The notes beneath the pieces were generated by a model, which did not search any database, was not told the origin of the DNA, and saw nothing but the letters and a program-made list of their open reading frames with translations. 64,000 nucleotides of DNA, from NCBI RefSeq assembly GCF_003060865.1, contig NZ_CP028918.1, positions 814,001-878,000 of the forward strand, in the 5' to 3' direction. Position numbers and translations under genes: made by a program. This document shows positions 27,184-35,208 of this stretch, one piece after another; position 1 is the stretch's first letter, and every line of letters starts with the position of its first letter. This stretch comes from Gemmobacter aquarius (GTDB lineage: Bacteria > Pseudomonadota > Alphaproteobacteria > Rhodobacterales > Rhodobacteraceae).

Positions 27184-28151
27184 GGCTGTTGGCCGTTCGC
27201 CTTGAACCAGGCGACTGCGGCGGGGTGGTAGGGGATGCCGATGTCGACGTTCATCGCATCTGGCTCGAACCATGCCAGCCCCGCAACGGATTGCACCATC
27301 GTGTCCTTGCCGCCCGCCAGCGATTTGAGCAGGGCTTCGACATTGGCATCGCTTTCGGAGGCACTGGTGTAGATGAAGTAATCATATTGCAGCACCTTGA
27401 CCGGGGCGGCGATGGTGGTCAGGTTCGGTGCCGGTTGCAATTCGTAGGTCGAGGCCACGGGAAGGGCCGCCTTGATCGCCGCATCGACCGCCGGATCGGC
27501 GGGCAGGGGCAGGGGGACCAGACCGCCGACGTCTTTGGACACCTGTTCGTCGCGCGGGGTGCCGATCACATGGATCATCGCGTCGAGATCGCCTGCGACG
27601 AAGGCTTCGGCCATGCTGGTGAAGTTCGATACGGTGACGTTTTCGACATCGTCATAGGTCAGCCCGCCTCCGGCCAGCATCGCGCCGATCAGCGTCTCGC
27701 CGGTGACGGCCTGCGCGAAACCGGCGGGCAGGCGTTTGCCCCGCAGGTCGGCGATCGAGGTGATGCCGCTGTCGGCGCGCACGCCAAGGGCCATCCGCAT
27801 CGGCACGAGCCGTGCCACCAGACGCAAGCCGTCGAGGCGGTTGTCGGCGAACTTGCCACGGCCAAGATAGGCGTCTTGCACGGCGATGGCGTTTTCCAGA
27901 CCGAAATCCACCTCGCCCGAGTTGACGAAGGCGCTGGCCTGACTGGTGCTGTCATAGGGTTGCGGGCGCAGGTCCATCGATTGCACCTCGGTCGCGGCCT
28001 TGCTGACGGCGAGCGCGTAGTTGTAGGTCGATGACCCCTGTGCCGCCGAGGCGAGGGTGGCGGGGTCGGCCCGTCCGGCCCCGACCGTTGCAGCGCCGAT
28101 GGTTGCCGACAGTGCGACAATCGCCAGCACACCGCGCAGTTTGAAGCGCAT
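27180..28151 (-). CDS. TAXI-family TRAP transporter solute-binding protein
   Basis: A 323-residue periplasmic protein with a signal peptide (residues 1-28, ending in GAGRA). The TAXI pattern shows in ATLASAAQGSSTYNYALAVS, the DFGLENAIAVQ block and ADLRGKRLPAGFA. It delivers its ligand to the fused membrane subunit, whose start it overlaps by four bases. AT-rich DNA (28152-28260), with runs such as TTTTTAAAGAATG and AAAAAATTACG, lies upstream and probably contains the promoter. Confidence 0.9.
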   Translation of the reverse strand: MRFKLRGVLAIVALSATIGAATVGAGRADPATLASAAQGSSTYNYALAVSKAATEVQSMDLRPQPYDSTSQASAFVNSGEVDFGLENAIAVQDAYLGRGKFADNRLDGLRLVARLVPMRMALGVRADSGITSIADLRGKRLPAGFAQAVTGETLIGAMLAGGGLTYDDVENVTVSNFTSMAEAFVAGDLDAMIHVIGTPRDEQVSKDVGGLVPLPLPADPAVDAAIKAALPVASTYELQPAPNLTTIAAPVKVLQYDYFIYTSASESDANVEALLKSLAGGKDTMVQSVAGLAWFEPDAMNVDIGIPYHPAAVAWFKANGQQP

Positions 28152-28338
28152 TTTCTTGTCCCCCTTGTTTTTGTTGCAGATATCGTTTCGCCTGCCGCAT
28201 CAATGGTGGCATTTTTAAAGAATGTTAACATAAAAAATTACGAAAGTTTATTCCGCTGAAGTTAGCCGTGGCAAACCATGGCGTTTGCCGGAATGACTGC
28301 GCTTCGGGGCTTGGTCGGGGCGATCGGTGGGGGACGGA

Positions 28339-29499
28339 ATGGCGGGGGCGACGATTGTGGCGAAGACGGATGCGGGCGGCGGATTTGCCCGGCGCGATGA
28401 CTTGCGGTTGCCCTATGCCTTCGTTCCGGCGGGGACGGCGCTGGAGGCCAAGGTGGCCGATGTGTTCGGCGCGGTGTTGCGGGTGGCGGGGGTCGGGGTC
28501 GTGGACGATTTCTTCGACCTTGGCGGCGACTCGCTTGGCGGGGAGCAGATCGCGCTTGAGATCGAGCGGCGGACGGGAAAGCCCTTTGCCATATCGGCGC
28601 TGTTCGATTGCCCGACGCCGAGATTGATTGCGGCGTATCTGCAACGGGCTGGCGTCGCCAAGGGCGGGCAGGATGCGACGCGGATCTTCGTGGTGCACGG
28701 GCGCGGGGGATATACCGTGCTGCGGCCCGAGTTCCGTGCCGGTCTGACGCGGGGCGCCGAGATCACCATGTTCGAATTGCCGGGGATACGGGGCGATGCG
28801 CCTGTGCCCGAAACGGTTGCCGATGTGGCGGCGGCTTATGTGGACCAGATCGGGCGCGATTATCCGCAGGGGCCGATCCGGCTGGCAGCGTTCTGCGCGG
28901 GCGGGTTGATCGCGCTGGAGATGGCGGCGCAGTTGAAGCGGGCGGGGCGGCCCGTGGCAGGGCTGGTGCTGATCGACCCTTCGGTGCCGTCGCGGCTGCG
29001 AAAGCGGCACCGGATGCTGGCGCGGATCGAGGCCGGGGGCGACCGGCTGCGCCTTGCTTACGGCGTGCGTTTTGGCGACGGGGCCGCGTTGCCTGCGCCG
29101 CTTGGCGCGCTGGCGCGTCTGGTGCGGCGGGTGGAATACCGGCTGCGGCTGTGGGCGATATTGCTGCGCGAGAACTGGTTTGACCGGCTGCGCGGGGGCG
29201 GGGGGCTGGCGCGGTATCGCAATGCGGCGCTGAAGGCGCTGCCGCGGGCGAAGCTGATTACGGCTTACCGCTTTGCGTGGCCCGAGCCGTTCGACGGGCC
29301 TGTCGGGGTGATTGCGTCGCAAGAGCGCGGGCCGGCGTTCGGCAAGGCGGGCGGCATCTGGCGGCGGTTCTTGCCGCAGGCCGAGGTGGTGACGGTGGCT
29401 GTCAGCCATGCCGATATCGGCAAGGGCAGCGCCGCCGAGGTGGCGGACCGGATGGAGGCGATGCTGCTGTCACCCGAGGCTCTGGCGCGCGCGGGCTAG
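28339..29499 (+). CDS. Carrier protein-thioesterase didomain (NRPS-like PCP-TE)
   Basis: A 386-residue protein. The first about 30 residues look like the linker after an adenylation domain; residues about 30-105 form a phosphopantetheine carrier with the attachment Ser in DDFFDLGGDSLGG. A type I thioesterase follows: FVVHGRGGY near its start, the nucleophile elbow AAFCAGG with Cys in place of the usual Ser, and a late His in AVSHADIG. Such Cys-type elbows exist in the family. It lacks its own adenylation domain; the adenylating enzyme encoded tail to tail next door is the obvious partner. It would release a carrier-bound acyl or aminoacyl product. Confidence 0.82.
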   Translation: MAGATIVAKTDAGGGFARRDDLRLPYAFVPAGTALEAKVADVFGAVLRVAGVGVVDDFFDLGGDSLGGEQIALEIERRTGKPFAISALFDCPTPRLIAAYLQRAGVAKGGQDATRIFVVHGRGGYTVLRPEFRAGLTRGAEITMFELPGIRGDAPVPETVADVAAAYVDQIGRDYPQGPIRLAAFCAGGLIALEMAAQLKRAGRPVAGLVLIDPSVPSRLRKRHRMLARIEAGGDRLRLAYGVRFGDGAALPAPLGALARLVRRVEYRLRLWAILLRENWFDRLRGGGGLARYRNAALKALPRAKLITAYRFAWPEPFDGPVGVIASQERGPAFGKAGGIWRRFLPQAEVVTVAVSHADIGKGSAAEVADRMEAMLLSPEALARAG

Positions 29500-30986
29500 G
29501 TGTTGCCTTCCAGTCGCGCGCGCAGGTCGCGTGTCAGCACCTTGCCGTTGGGGTTGCGCGGCAGGCTGTCGACCAGCACGAAGCGGCGCGGGCGTTTGTC
29601 GGGCGAGAGGGTCACGCGACAATGGGCGTCGAGGGTGGCTTCGGTCAGGGTGGGGCTGCCTGCGACGAAGGCGGCGATTTCCTCGCCCAGTGCCGGATCG
29701 GCAAAGCCCACGACCGCCACTTCGCGCACGCCGGGCATGGCTGCGAGGATGGATTCGATTTCAGCCGGATAGACGTTGGCACCGCCACGGATGATGAGGT
29801 CGGAGCCGCGGCCGACCACGGTGAGGAACCCGTCGGGCGAGACGAAGGCCAGATCGCCGGTGAAGGCCCAGCCGTCGCGCAGGCGGTCGCCGGTGTCGCG
29901 GGCGCGGTTGCGGTAAAGGCCGTCTGCCATGCCATGGCTTCGCATCCGCATCAGGCCGACCTCGCCCAGTGGCAGGGGGCGGTCTTCGGCGTCGACGATT
30001 TCAAGCCGCACGGTGGGCAGCACGCGGCCATCGGTGTGGTGGTGGGTGGCAAGGTCGTCGCCCGACAGGATGGAACAGGTGCCGGAAATCGAGGACGAGA
30101 AGCAGTGCTGGAAGTTGGGGCTGAGCAAGCGCCACGCGCGCTGCTTTTCGGTGGCAAGCATGCCGGAGCCGCCGCAATAGAGCATGTTCAGGCGGGGCAT
30201 GAGGGGGGCTTTGCCGTCCTCGGTCAGGGAAAGCATGGCGGTGACGGTGGCGGGGACGGCGAAGACGAAGCTGGCGTCCAGCGCGTTGATCTGTTCCACC
30301 AGTTCGCCCGCGCCGAAGATCGGCGGGTGGAAGTGGATGGTGGTGCCGCGCAAAAGATTGCCGATGGTGTGGTTGCGCGAGGCCGAGAAGGACAGGGGGT
30401 AGGCGTTCAGGAACACGCCGCCAAAGGGGTAGGCGCCTTCGAAGCCGTAGCCCATCGCGCGCAGCAAAAGCGTGCGGTGGCCGATGATGATGCCGAGCGG
30501 TCGCCCCGTGGTGCCCGAGGTGAGCGACAGGAAGGCCGGATGGCTGACGGCGGGGTCACGGTCGGGCAGGCTGGGGGTGTGGCGGGCGACGCGGGCGGCG
30601 CGATCAGCATCGCAGACGATGGAAGTATAGGCACCGCCTGACAGGTCGCGGTCCTCCAAGAGCGCCGTCAGGTCGAATTCGGCGGCGAGGCGGGTGCGTT
30701 CGTCGGAGCGGCTGCGGAAATCGACGGGCACCGCGACCGCGTCGAGCATCCAGAGCGCGAGGGTGAGGACGACCGTATCCAGCCCGTCGCGCAGGGCGAG
30801 GCCGACCTGTGCGCCGGCACCGATGCCGCAGTCGCGCAGCTCGACCGCCCATTGCGTGCTGGCGGGCACGAGGTCGCGGAAGCTGAGGGTCCGGTCGCCC
30901 GACACCAGCGCGGGGCGGTCGCCGTAGCGCAGGGCGAGGCCGTAGAACAGATCGGCGAGATTGGTCTTGGTGGTGTCGGCCTGCAT
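29496..30986 (-). CDS. Stand-alone adenylating enzyme (AMP-binding acyl/aminoacyl ligase)
   Basis: A 496-residue ANL-superfamily enzyme. Core motifs: A3 LSLTSGTTGRPLGI (Gly where Lys is usual), A5-like SSSISGTCSI, A7 WAFTGDLAF, A8 GRGSDLIIRGGANVYPAEIE and A10 NPNGKVLTRDL with the catalytic Lys. It should activate a carboxylate as the adenylate and load it on CoA or on a carrier, most likely the PCP of the convergent gene, whose last four bases it overlaps. The ATG at 30986 follows AGGGC. The substrate cannot be read from the sequence. Confidence 0.87.
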   Translation of the reverse strand: MQADTTKTNLADLFYGLALRYGDRPALVSGDRTLSFRDLVPASTQWAVELRDCGIGAGAQVGLALRDGLDTVVLTLALWMLDAVAVPVDFRSRSDERTRLAAEFDLTALLEDRDLSGGAYTSIVCDADRAARVARHTPSLPDRDPAVSHPAFLSLTSGTTGRPLGIIIGHRTLLLRAMGYGFEGAYPFGGVFLNAYPLSFSASRNHTIGNLLRGTTIHFHPPIFGAGELVEQINALDASFVFAVPATVTAMLSLTEDGKAPLMPRLNMLYCGGSGMLATEKQRAWRLLSPNFQHCFSSSISGTCSILSGDDLATHHHTDGRVLPTVRLEIVDAEDRPLPLGEVGLMRMRSHGMADGLYRNRARDTGDRLRDGWAFTGDLAFVSPDGFLTVVGRGSDLIIRGGANVYPAEIESILAAMPGVREVAVVGFADPALGEEIAAFVAGSPTLTEATLDAHCRVTLSPDKRPRRFVLVDSLPRNPNGKVLTRDLRARLEGNT

Positions 30987-31179
30987 GTCTTGCCCTAAGT
31001 CGGTTTGGGTGCAGGGGATTGTTATTAAGTATTGCCAATTAAGGCGATGCGGAAACGGGGCCGCATCGCCGTTTTGTTCAGAAGGCTTCAGCGAAAGGCT
31101 GGTGGCCGTGTGTGCCGGACGGTCGCGCGCCGCGCGACCGCTTCGTGATCGGTCGGTGGCATGGGTTGATCCTGCCGTG

Positions 31180-31701
31180 TCAGACGAGGAAGCGTTGAAC
31201 CGGAAGGCTGCCTGTCGGCGATGCGGAACAAACCTTTGGAAACGTGGCGCCAAGTGCCTGACGGGCGCCACGTGCCACGCGCATGAGGCTGTTGCGTTCG
31301 GCTTCCCAGAGGTCGGGTTCGTTGTCGCGGTAACCGACGGCAATCATACCGTAACACGTTTGTGCATTCCTTAACGGCACCCAGACCGCGGCTTTCAGGC
31401 GGTCGATCTCGCCGTTGAAGAGGGCGCAGTGCTTTGCCGCAACCGGAGTGGTGTTTGCGGTGAAGATACCGAAAAGCGGCTGTGCGAAGCTGACCGGATT
31501 GAGCGTGCGCGACATGGTAAAAGGTTCGCCGTCGCCGATGCCGTCGGCTGCGACGATGTGGTGATGGGTTTCGGACGCAAGGGCGATTATCGCCATTTCG
31601 GCGTGAAGCAGGGTGACGGCGGCGCAGCAGAGGCTTTGGAGGACGAAAAAGGTATCGGTGTCAAAGGGCTTGGTGTTGCAAATGGCGGGGGCTGGAAGCA
31701 C
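31180..31701 (-). CDS. GAF-domain-like protein
   Basis: A 173-residue protein that reads as one GAF-like domain: FFVLQSLCCAAVTLLHAEMAIIAL, then IVAADGIG and a late CYGMIAVGYRDNEPDLWEAERNSL, the usual last strand and helix of GAF domains. No output domain is attached. The GTG start has GGAG 7 bases upstream. It lies upstream of the adenylating enzyme on the same strand (193-bp gap), so it could sense a ligand for that unit; this is inference. Confidence 0.65.
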   Translation of the reverse strand: MLPAPAICNTKPFDTDTFFVLQSLCCAAVTLLHAEMAIIALASETHHHIVAADGIGDGEPFTMSRTLNPVSFAQPLFGIFTANTTPVAAKHCALFNGEIDRLKAAVWVPLRNAQTCYGMIAVGYRDNEPDLWEAERNSLMRVARGARQALGATFPKVCSASPTGSLPVQRFLV

Positions 31702-31867
31702 GGAAATACTCCAATAAAGGTAATACCTTACAAATGTATCGCATTCTTTGCATTTGTCATTACAGACTTGTGGCTGAGAGGTATCGAAAGTTTCTTCGCC
31801 GCCGTTCTGCTGGCTGGCCGCAGCGTTAAGGGCGGGGACATCCTGTCTTTCGGTGCGTCAGGGGAGG

Positions 31868-32758
31868 TCAGGCAGGCTCGCCCGCCGCGCGGGCGAGTTT
31901 GCCGAGCGTTTGCAGACCCAGCGCTTCGGCCCCGAAGGCTTTGGCGTTTCGGAATTCCTCGGCCGTGGACATTATCATGCCGAGCGTGACCACGGTTCCC
32001 GTGGTGTCTTCGTCGAAGGAGGCCCATGCGTCGGCGTGTTTGGGGCCGTTCTCGCCCCAGAGCAGGCTGTAGGACAGGCGGGATTCGGGGATGATGTCGT
32101 GGTAGCGGTGGTGGTTGGGAAAGACCGTGCCATCGGGGGCGATCATGTCGAAGACCCATTCGCCGCCTGCGCGCAGGTCGATGCGGGTGGTGCGGCAGGA
32201 AAAGCCGTCAGGCCCGCACCATTTCGGCAGGGCTTGGGGGTCGAGCCATGCACCCCAGACCGCGCTGCGGGGGGCGTTTATCCTGCGGCGGATGAGGAGC
32301 GTGCGTTCGGCGACGGTGGCGAGGGTATCGAGGCCTGCGCCAAAGCCTTGCCGGTAGCCTGCTTCCATATCCTTGGCGAGCGAGGAGAGTTGGACGGTGA
32401 CCTCGATCCGGCTGGCCTCGGCCTTTGCGGAGAAGCGGGCGGTTATCAGGGCCGCCGATTGCGTGGTGCCATGGGTCGAGACGCGTTCGTAATTCACGCT
32501 GCGGGTTTCGGCGACAAGGTCGAGCCAGCCTGCATCACAGCGGATGTCGGGCTGGCCTGCGGCTTTGCACAGCGATACCTCGTGCCCGCCGGTCTGCGGG
32601 TCGGAGTGGAGGAATTCGACCGTTACATCGGGCGAGGGGGCGACATCGGGCGAGGGGGCGGCCCAGACGGCGCGGGCGGCGGGGGCGAGCCACGCCTGCC
32701 AGAGCGTGGCCACGGGGGCCGCAACGTCGCGGGTGAAGGTGAGGGTGGAGCAGGTCAC
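31868..32758 (-). CDS. SRPBCC (AHSA1-like) protein with two tandem domains
   Basis: A 296-residue protein with two START/SRPBCC ligand-binding domains of the AHSA1 type: one from the N-terminus (FTRDVAAPVATLWQAWLAPA) and one from about residue 155 (IRRRINAPRSAVWGAWLDPQALPKWCGPDG). Such proteins bind hydrophobic small molecules. The GTG start overlaps the stop of the single-domain SRPBCC gene (GTGA). Third gene of an ArsR-controlled operon. Confidence 0.85.
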   Translation of the reverse strand: MTCSTLTFTRDVAAPVATLWQAWLAPAARAVWAAPSPDVAPSPDVTVEFLHSDPQTGGHEVSLCKAAGQPDIRCDAGWLDLVAETRSVNYERVSTHGTTQSAALITARFSAKAEASRIEVTVQLSSLAKDMEAGYRQGFGAGLDTLATVAERTLLIRRRINAPRSAVWGAWLDPQALPKWCGPDGFSCRTTRIDLRAGGEWVFDMIAPDGTVFPNHHRYHDIIPESRLSYSLLWGENGPKHADAWASFDEDTTGTVVTLGMIMSTAEEFRNAKAFGAEALGLQTLGKLARAAGEPA

Positions 32759-33249
32759 GGCATCAGCCCCTTGGCATAGGTTTCAAGCTGGGTGACCACA
32801 GTGCCCCAGCCGTCGTAAAAGCCCATCTCCTTGTGGGTTTTCGCCGTCTCGGGCGAGCGGTGGCGGGCGATTGCGGTATAGGTGGTGCCCCCCTGCGGCG
32901 CGTCGGACAGCAGGAGGATCGCCGTCATGAAGGGTTCGGGCGCGGGTTTCCAGCCTTCGCTATAGGCATCGGTGAAGACGAGTTTTTCCTGCGGGACGAT
33001 TTCGAGATAGACTCCGTTGTTGTCCATCAGGTTGCCGTCGACATCGAAGGTGGTGTTGAACCGACCGCCGACGCGCAGGTCGAGGTCGACCGCCGTTACC
33101 TTGTTGGGTGCGGGGATGAAGAAATGCGGGATGTGTTCGGGTTTGGTCCAGCAGTCCCACACCAGCGCGCGCGGCACGGCGAGGGTGCGCGTGAAGCTGA
33201 GGTCGGTTGACGGGTCAAGGGTGGGCGCAGGGTCAAGGGTGGGGATCAT
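32755..33249 (-). CDS. SRPBCC (AHSA1-like) protein
   Basis: A 164-residue single-domain SRPBCC protein: FTRTLAVPRALVWDCWTKPEHIPHFF opens the domain and VDLDLRVGGRFNTTF follows, the standard AHSA1 pattern. It sits between an ArsR-family regulator, whose 3' end it overlaps by 17 bp, and a two-domain relative. ArsR plus AHSA1 operons are frequent in bacteria; the ligand is unknown. Confidence 0.87.
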   Translation of the reverse strand: MIPTLDPAPTLDPSTDLSFTRTLAVPRALVWDCWTKPEHIPHFFIPAPNKVTAVDLDLRVGGRFNTTFDVDGNLMDNNGVYLEIVPQEKLVFTDAYSEGWKPAPEPFMTAILLLSDAPQGGTTYTAIARHRSPETAKTHKEMGFYDGWGTVVTQLETYAKGLMP

Positions 33250-33586
33250 CGTCGCGGTCCTTCATCAGGGTCATCACATAGGTGTCGAGCCGGTCGAGCC
33301 GCGCTTCCCACAGGGCGCGCTGGTCGTCGAGCCAGTGGCGCACGGGGGCCAGCGACTCGGGCCGGATGGCGCAGGTGCGGACGCGGCCATCTTTGGCCGT
33401 GGCGATCAGCCCTGCCGACTGCAGCACCGCCAGATGCCGCATCACGGTGGGCAGGCGCAGGCCGGTCGGGCCGGACAGGTCTGTCACCCGCAGCGGGCCG
33501 GTGGCCAGACGCGTCAGCATCGTCCGCCGCGTCGGGTCGGACAGGGCGTGGAAGATCAGCGAGAGGTCGGGTTCATGCTTAGCCAT
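33233..33586 (-). CDS. ArsR-family winged-helix repressor
   Basis: A 117-residue regulator starting MAKHEPDLSLIFHALSDPTRR, the typical opening of this group. The winged helix covers LRVTDLSGPTGLRLPTVMRHLAVLQSAGLI. It lacks the metal-binding ELCVCDL Cys motif, so it likely senses an organic ligand. The start codon lies inside an 18-bp perfect palindrome, an obvious operator, and a TTGACA -35 stands at 33617-33622. If the -10 is TACTTA (33592-33597), transcription begins at or next to the ATG and the message is leaderless. It should repress itself and both SRPBCC genes. Confidence 0.85.
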   Translation of the reverse strand: MAKHEPDLSLIFHALSDPTRRTMLTRLATGPLRVTDLSGPTGLRLPTVMRHLAVLQSAGLIATAKDGRVRTCAIRPESLAPVRHWLDDQRALWEARLDRLDTYVMTLMKDRDDDPHP

Positions 33587-33643
33587 TTGGCTAAGTAAGC
33601 GCCTGAAGACCGGGTTTGTCAAGAATAGTTAGCGGATTGGCTA
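33578..33643 (-). promoter_or_regulatory. ArsR operator pair and promoter
   Basis: CTTAGCCATTTGGCTAAG (33578-33595) is a perfect palindrome over the start codon. A second site, TTAGCGGATTGGCTAG (33629-33644), shares the core TAGC-N6-GCTA at 33630-33643, exactly 50 bp from the first core at 33580-33593. TTGACA (minus strand, 33622-33617) lies between them. Two sites five helical turns apart around a promoter fit looped or cooperative repression by the adjacent ArsR protein. Confidence 0.65.
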
Positions 33644-34459
33644 GGTGTTGCGCGTTTCGGTCGGGTCTGCGCGGTAGCGGACGCGTTTGATCCGGTCGCG
33701 GCTTGTCAGGCGGCAGAGGATCGGTGCGAGGCGCCGCAGGTCGAGGGAGCGGCGGAGGCGCTGCCAGCGGCGGGATGCGGGCTTGGGTGTGCGTTCGCTT
33801 TCCAGCGTGCTGGCAAAGCCGCGTCTTTCGGCCGAGCGCAGGAACATGTCCTGTATCACCGGGGCGGGGTTGGTCTGATAGATCCTGCAGCGGTCACGGC
33901 CGCGCAGGGCGAGGTCGAACACCAGACGGTCGACGGCTTCGATGCGGGTTTGGCTGAGCGCAAGCAGTTTTGCCGCACCGCGCCGGGACAGGAAATAGCC
34001 GGCAGTTCCGTGATAGCGCCCTTTGAGCCGGGCCAGCGTCACCCCGGCGCGGGTTGTCGCGCAGGTTGTCTCGCAGGTTGGTCCAAGGCGGGCCTTTTCC
34101 GGAAACGCTTCGCATTTCACGATATCCGCATCGGCGGGAATCCAGTCGCTATCGGTCAGCAGGGGGGCGAGGCCTGCGAAATGCGCGTCGTCTTCGAGGA
34201 TGAGCGCCCAGTCGCGGGCACTGGTCAGATGCGCCTGCCAGAGCGCGCGGTGGCTGAGAAGGCAGCCAAGCTCTGCGGCGGCGAGGGCGGGGTATCTGCC
34301 GCTTTGCAAGGCGCGGAGCCGCGCGATTTCGGCGGGTGGCAGGGCGTGGCCATCGGTGGCGCGAAAGCGGATCGGGTGGAAGCCCGCAGCCGAGGCGCGG
34401 CGGCGCAGGTCTTGCCAGCGATCGGGCGATCGGTCGAGGTTGATGACGAAAACGTCCAT
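33641..34459 (-). CDS. Family 25 glycosyltransferase (LPS-type)
   Basis: A 272-residue GT25 enzyme: MDVFVINLDRSPDRWQDL at the start, the AAELGCLLSHRALWQ block and the metal-binding DWALILEDDAHF. GT25 enzymes add galactose or glucose to LPS core or to other cell-surface acceptors. The C-terminal 50 residues are very basic, suggesting membrane contact. Its stop codon lies in the upstream ArsR operator. A five-fold 10-bp repeat lies 22 bp before its start codon. Confidence 0.83.
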   Translation of the reverse strand: MDVFVINLDRSPDRWQDLRRRASAAGFHPIRFRATDGHALPPAEIARLRALQSGRYPALAAAELGCLLSHRALWQAHLTSARDWALILEDDAHFAGLAPLLTDSDWIPADADIVKCEAFPEKARLGPTCETTCATTRAGVTLARLKGRYHGTAGYFLSRRGAAKLLALSQTRIEAVDRLVFDLALRGRDRCRIYQTNPAPVIQDMFLRSAERRGFASTLESERTPKPASRRWQRLRRSLDLRRLAPILCRLTSRDRIKRVRYRADPTETRNT

Positions 34460-34480
34460 GCGGAAAGGCGTCCTGAAGAT

Positions 34481-34530
34481 TAATTTAGGTTAACCTAAGT
34501 TAAACTAAGTTAAACTAAATTAACCTTAGC
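34481..34530. repeat. Five-unit 10-bp AT-rich tandem repeat
   Basis: Five consecutive decamers, TAATTTAGGT, TAACCTAAGT, TAAACTAAGT, TAAACTAAAT and TAACCTTAGC, with consensus TAAMCTAAGT. One unit equals about one helical turn. The tract lies just upstream of the GT25 gene on the minus strand and is far more AT-rich than its surroundings. It could be a curved or protein-binding promoter element, or a site whose copy number varies. Confidence 0.7.
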
Positions 34531-34700
34531 GGCCGGATGCGGTTTTGCCGAAGCGGCACGGTTTGCAAAGCCGCCGGTCCGTATGGGTGGGGCCTGCCGG
34601 AAGCATTGCCGCCCCACCAAGGCCAGCGCGCACCCGACTTCGCCATGATTGTTCTTTGCGGGTGGTCCTGCAATCTGGGGGTGCATCTCCGGAGTCTGCC

Positions 34701-35204
34701 ATGACCCAAGCCACCCCCCGCAGCTATCACCACCGCCATCTTGATTTCGCCTTTGCCCGAGGGCCGGGTGCTGCGCGACGGTTGAGCGTGCATTCCGCCG
34801 AGGTGTTGCGCGCTGTGCTGGAGGGTAGCTCGGGCGGCGATACGGGTGCCACCGGCTACAAGGCGCTGGGCAGTGTCGATCTGCCCGAAGCGGTGGCCGC
34901 CGCTTTGGAGTTGGTGTTGGGCGATCTGCGGACCGATCTGTCGGACGCGGGGGAGGATCGGGGCGATGACCGCTTGCCGCAGATGTTGCGGCAAAAGCGG
35001 CAGCGGGCGGCAGAGCGGCTGGAGGAGTTCTTTACACGCCATCGCGGCAATCCGCTGGTTGCGAATGGCGTGGTGGTCGATCCGCGGTCGGCGCGGGGGC
35101 GGCAGTTGGTGGCGCAGATCAGGGCGGGTCAGGCCGAGCCGCGGTTGCTGGCCGAATGGGTGCGGCTGCGGATCGAGTGGCGCGGGATCATCGAGGCGTT
35201 CTGA
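34701..35204 (+). CDS. Hypothetical cytoplasmic protein (167 aa)
   Basis: A 167-residue protein of unknown family. The ATG has GGAG 8 bases upstream. No membrane helix or signal peptide. Helical segments PEAVAAALELVLGDLRTDL and a basic stretch RQKRQRAAERLEEFF are visible, with VVVDPRSARGRQLVAQIRAG near the C-terminus. It stands alone between a glycosyltransferase and, convergently, a sugar-dehydrogenase-like gene 4 bp away. Codon use looks like that of its neighbours, so it is probably a real gene. Confidence 0.65.
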   Translation: MTQATPRSYHHRHLDFAFARGPGAARRLSVHSAEVLRAVLEGSSGGDTGATGYKALGSVDLPEAVAAALELVLGDLRTDLSDAGEDRGDDRLPQMLRQKRQRAAERLEEFFTRHRGNPLVANGVVVDPRSARGRQLVAQIRAGQAEPRLLAEWVRLRIEWRGIIEAF

Positions 35205-35208
35205 CGCG

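Noticed and set aside
33587..33622. TTG start at 33622 for the ArsR gene
   Set aside because: This TTG is part of the TTGACA -35 box; the ATG at 33586 begins the typical opening of the family.
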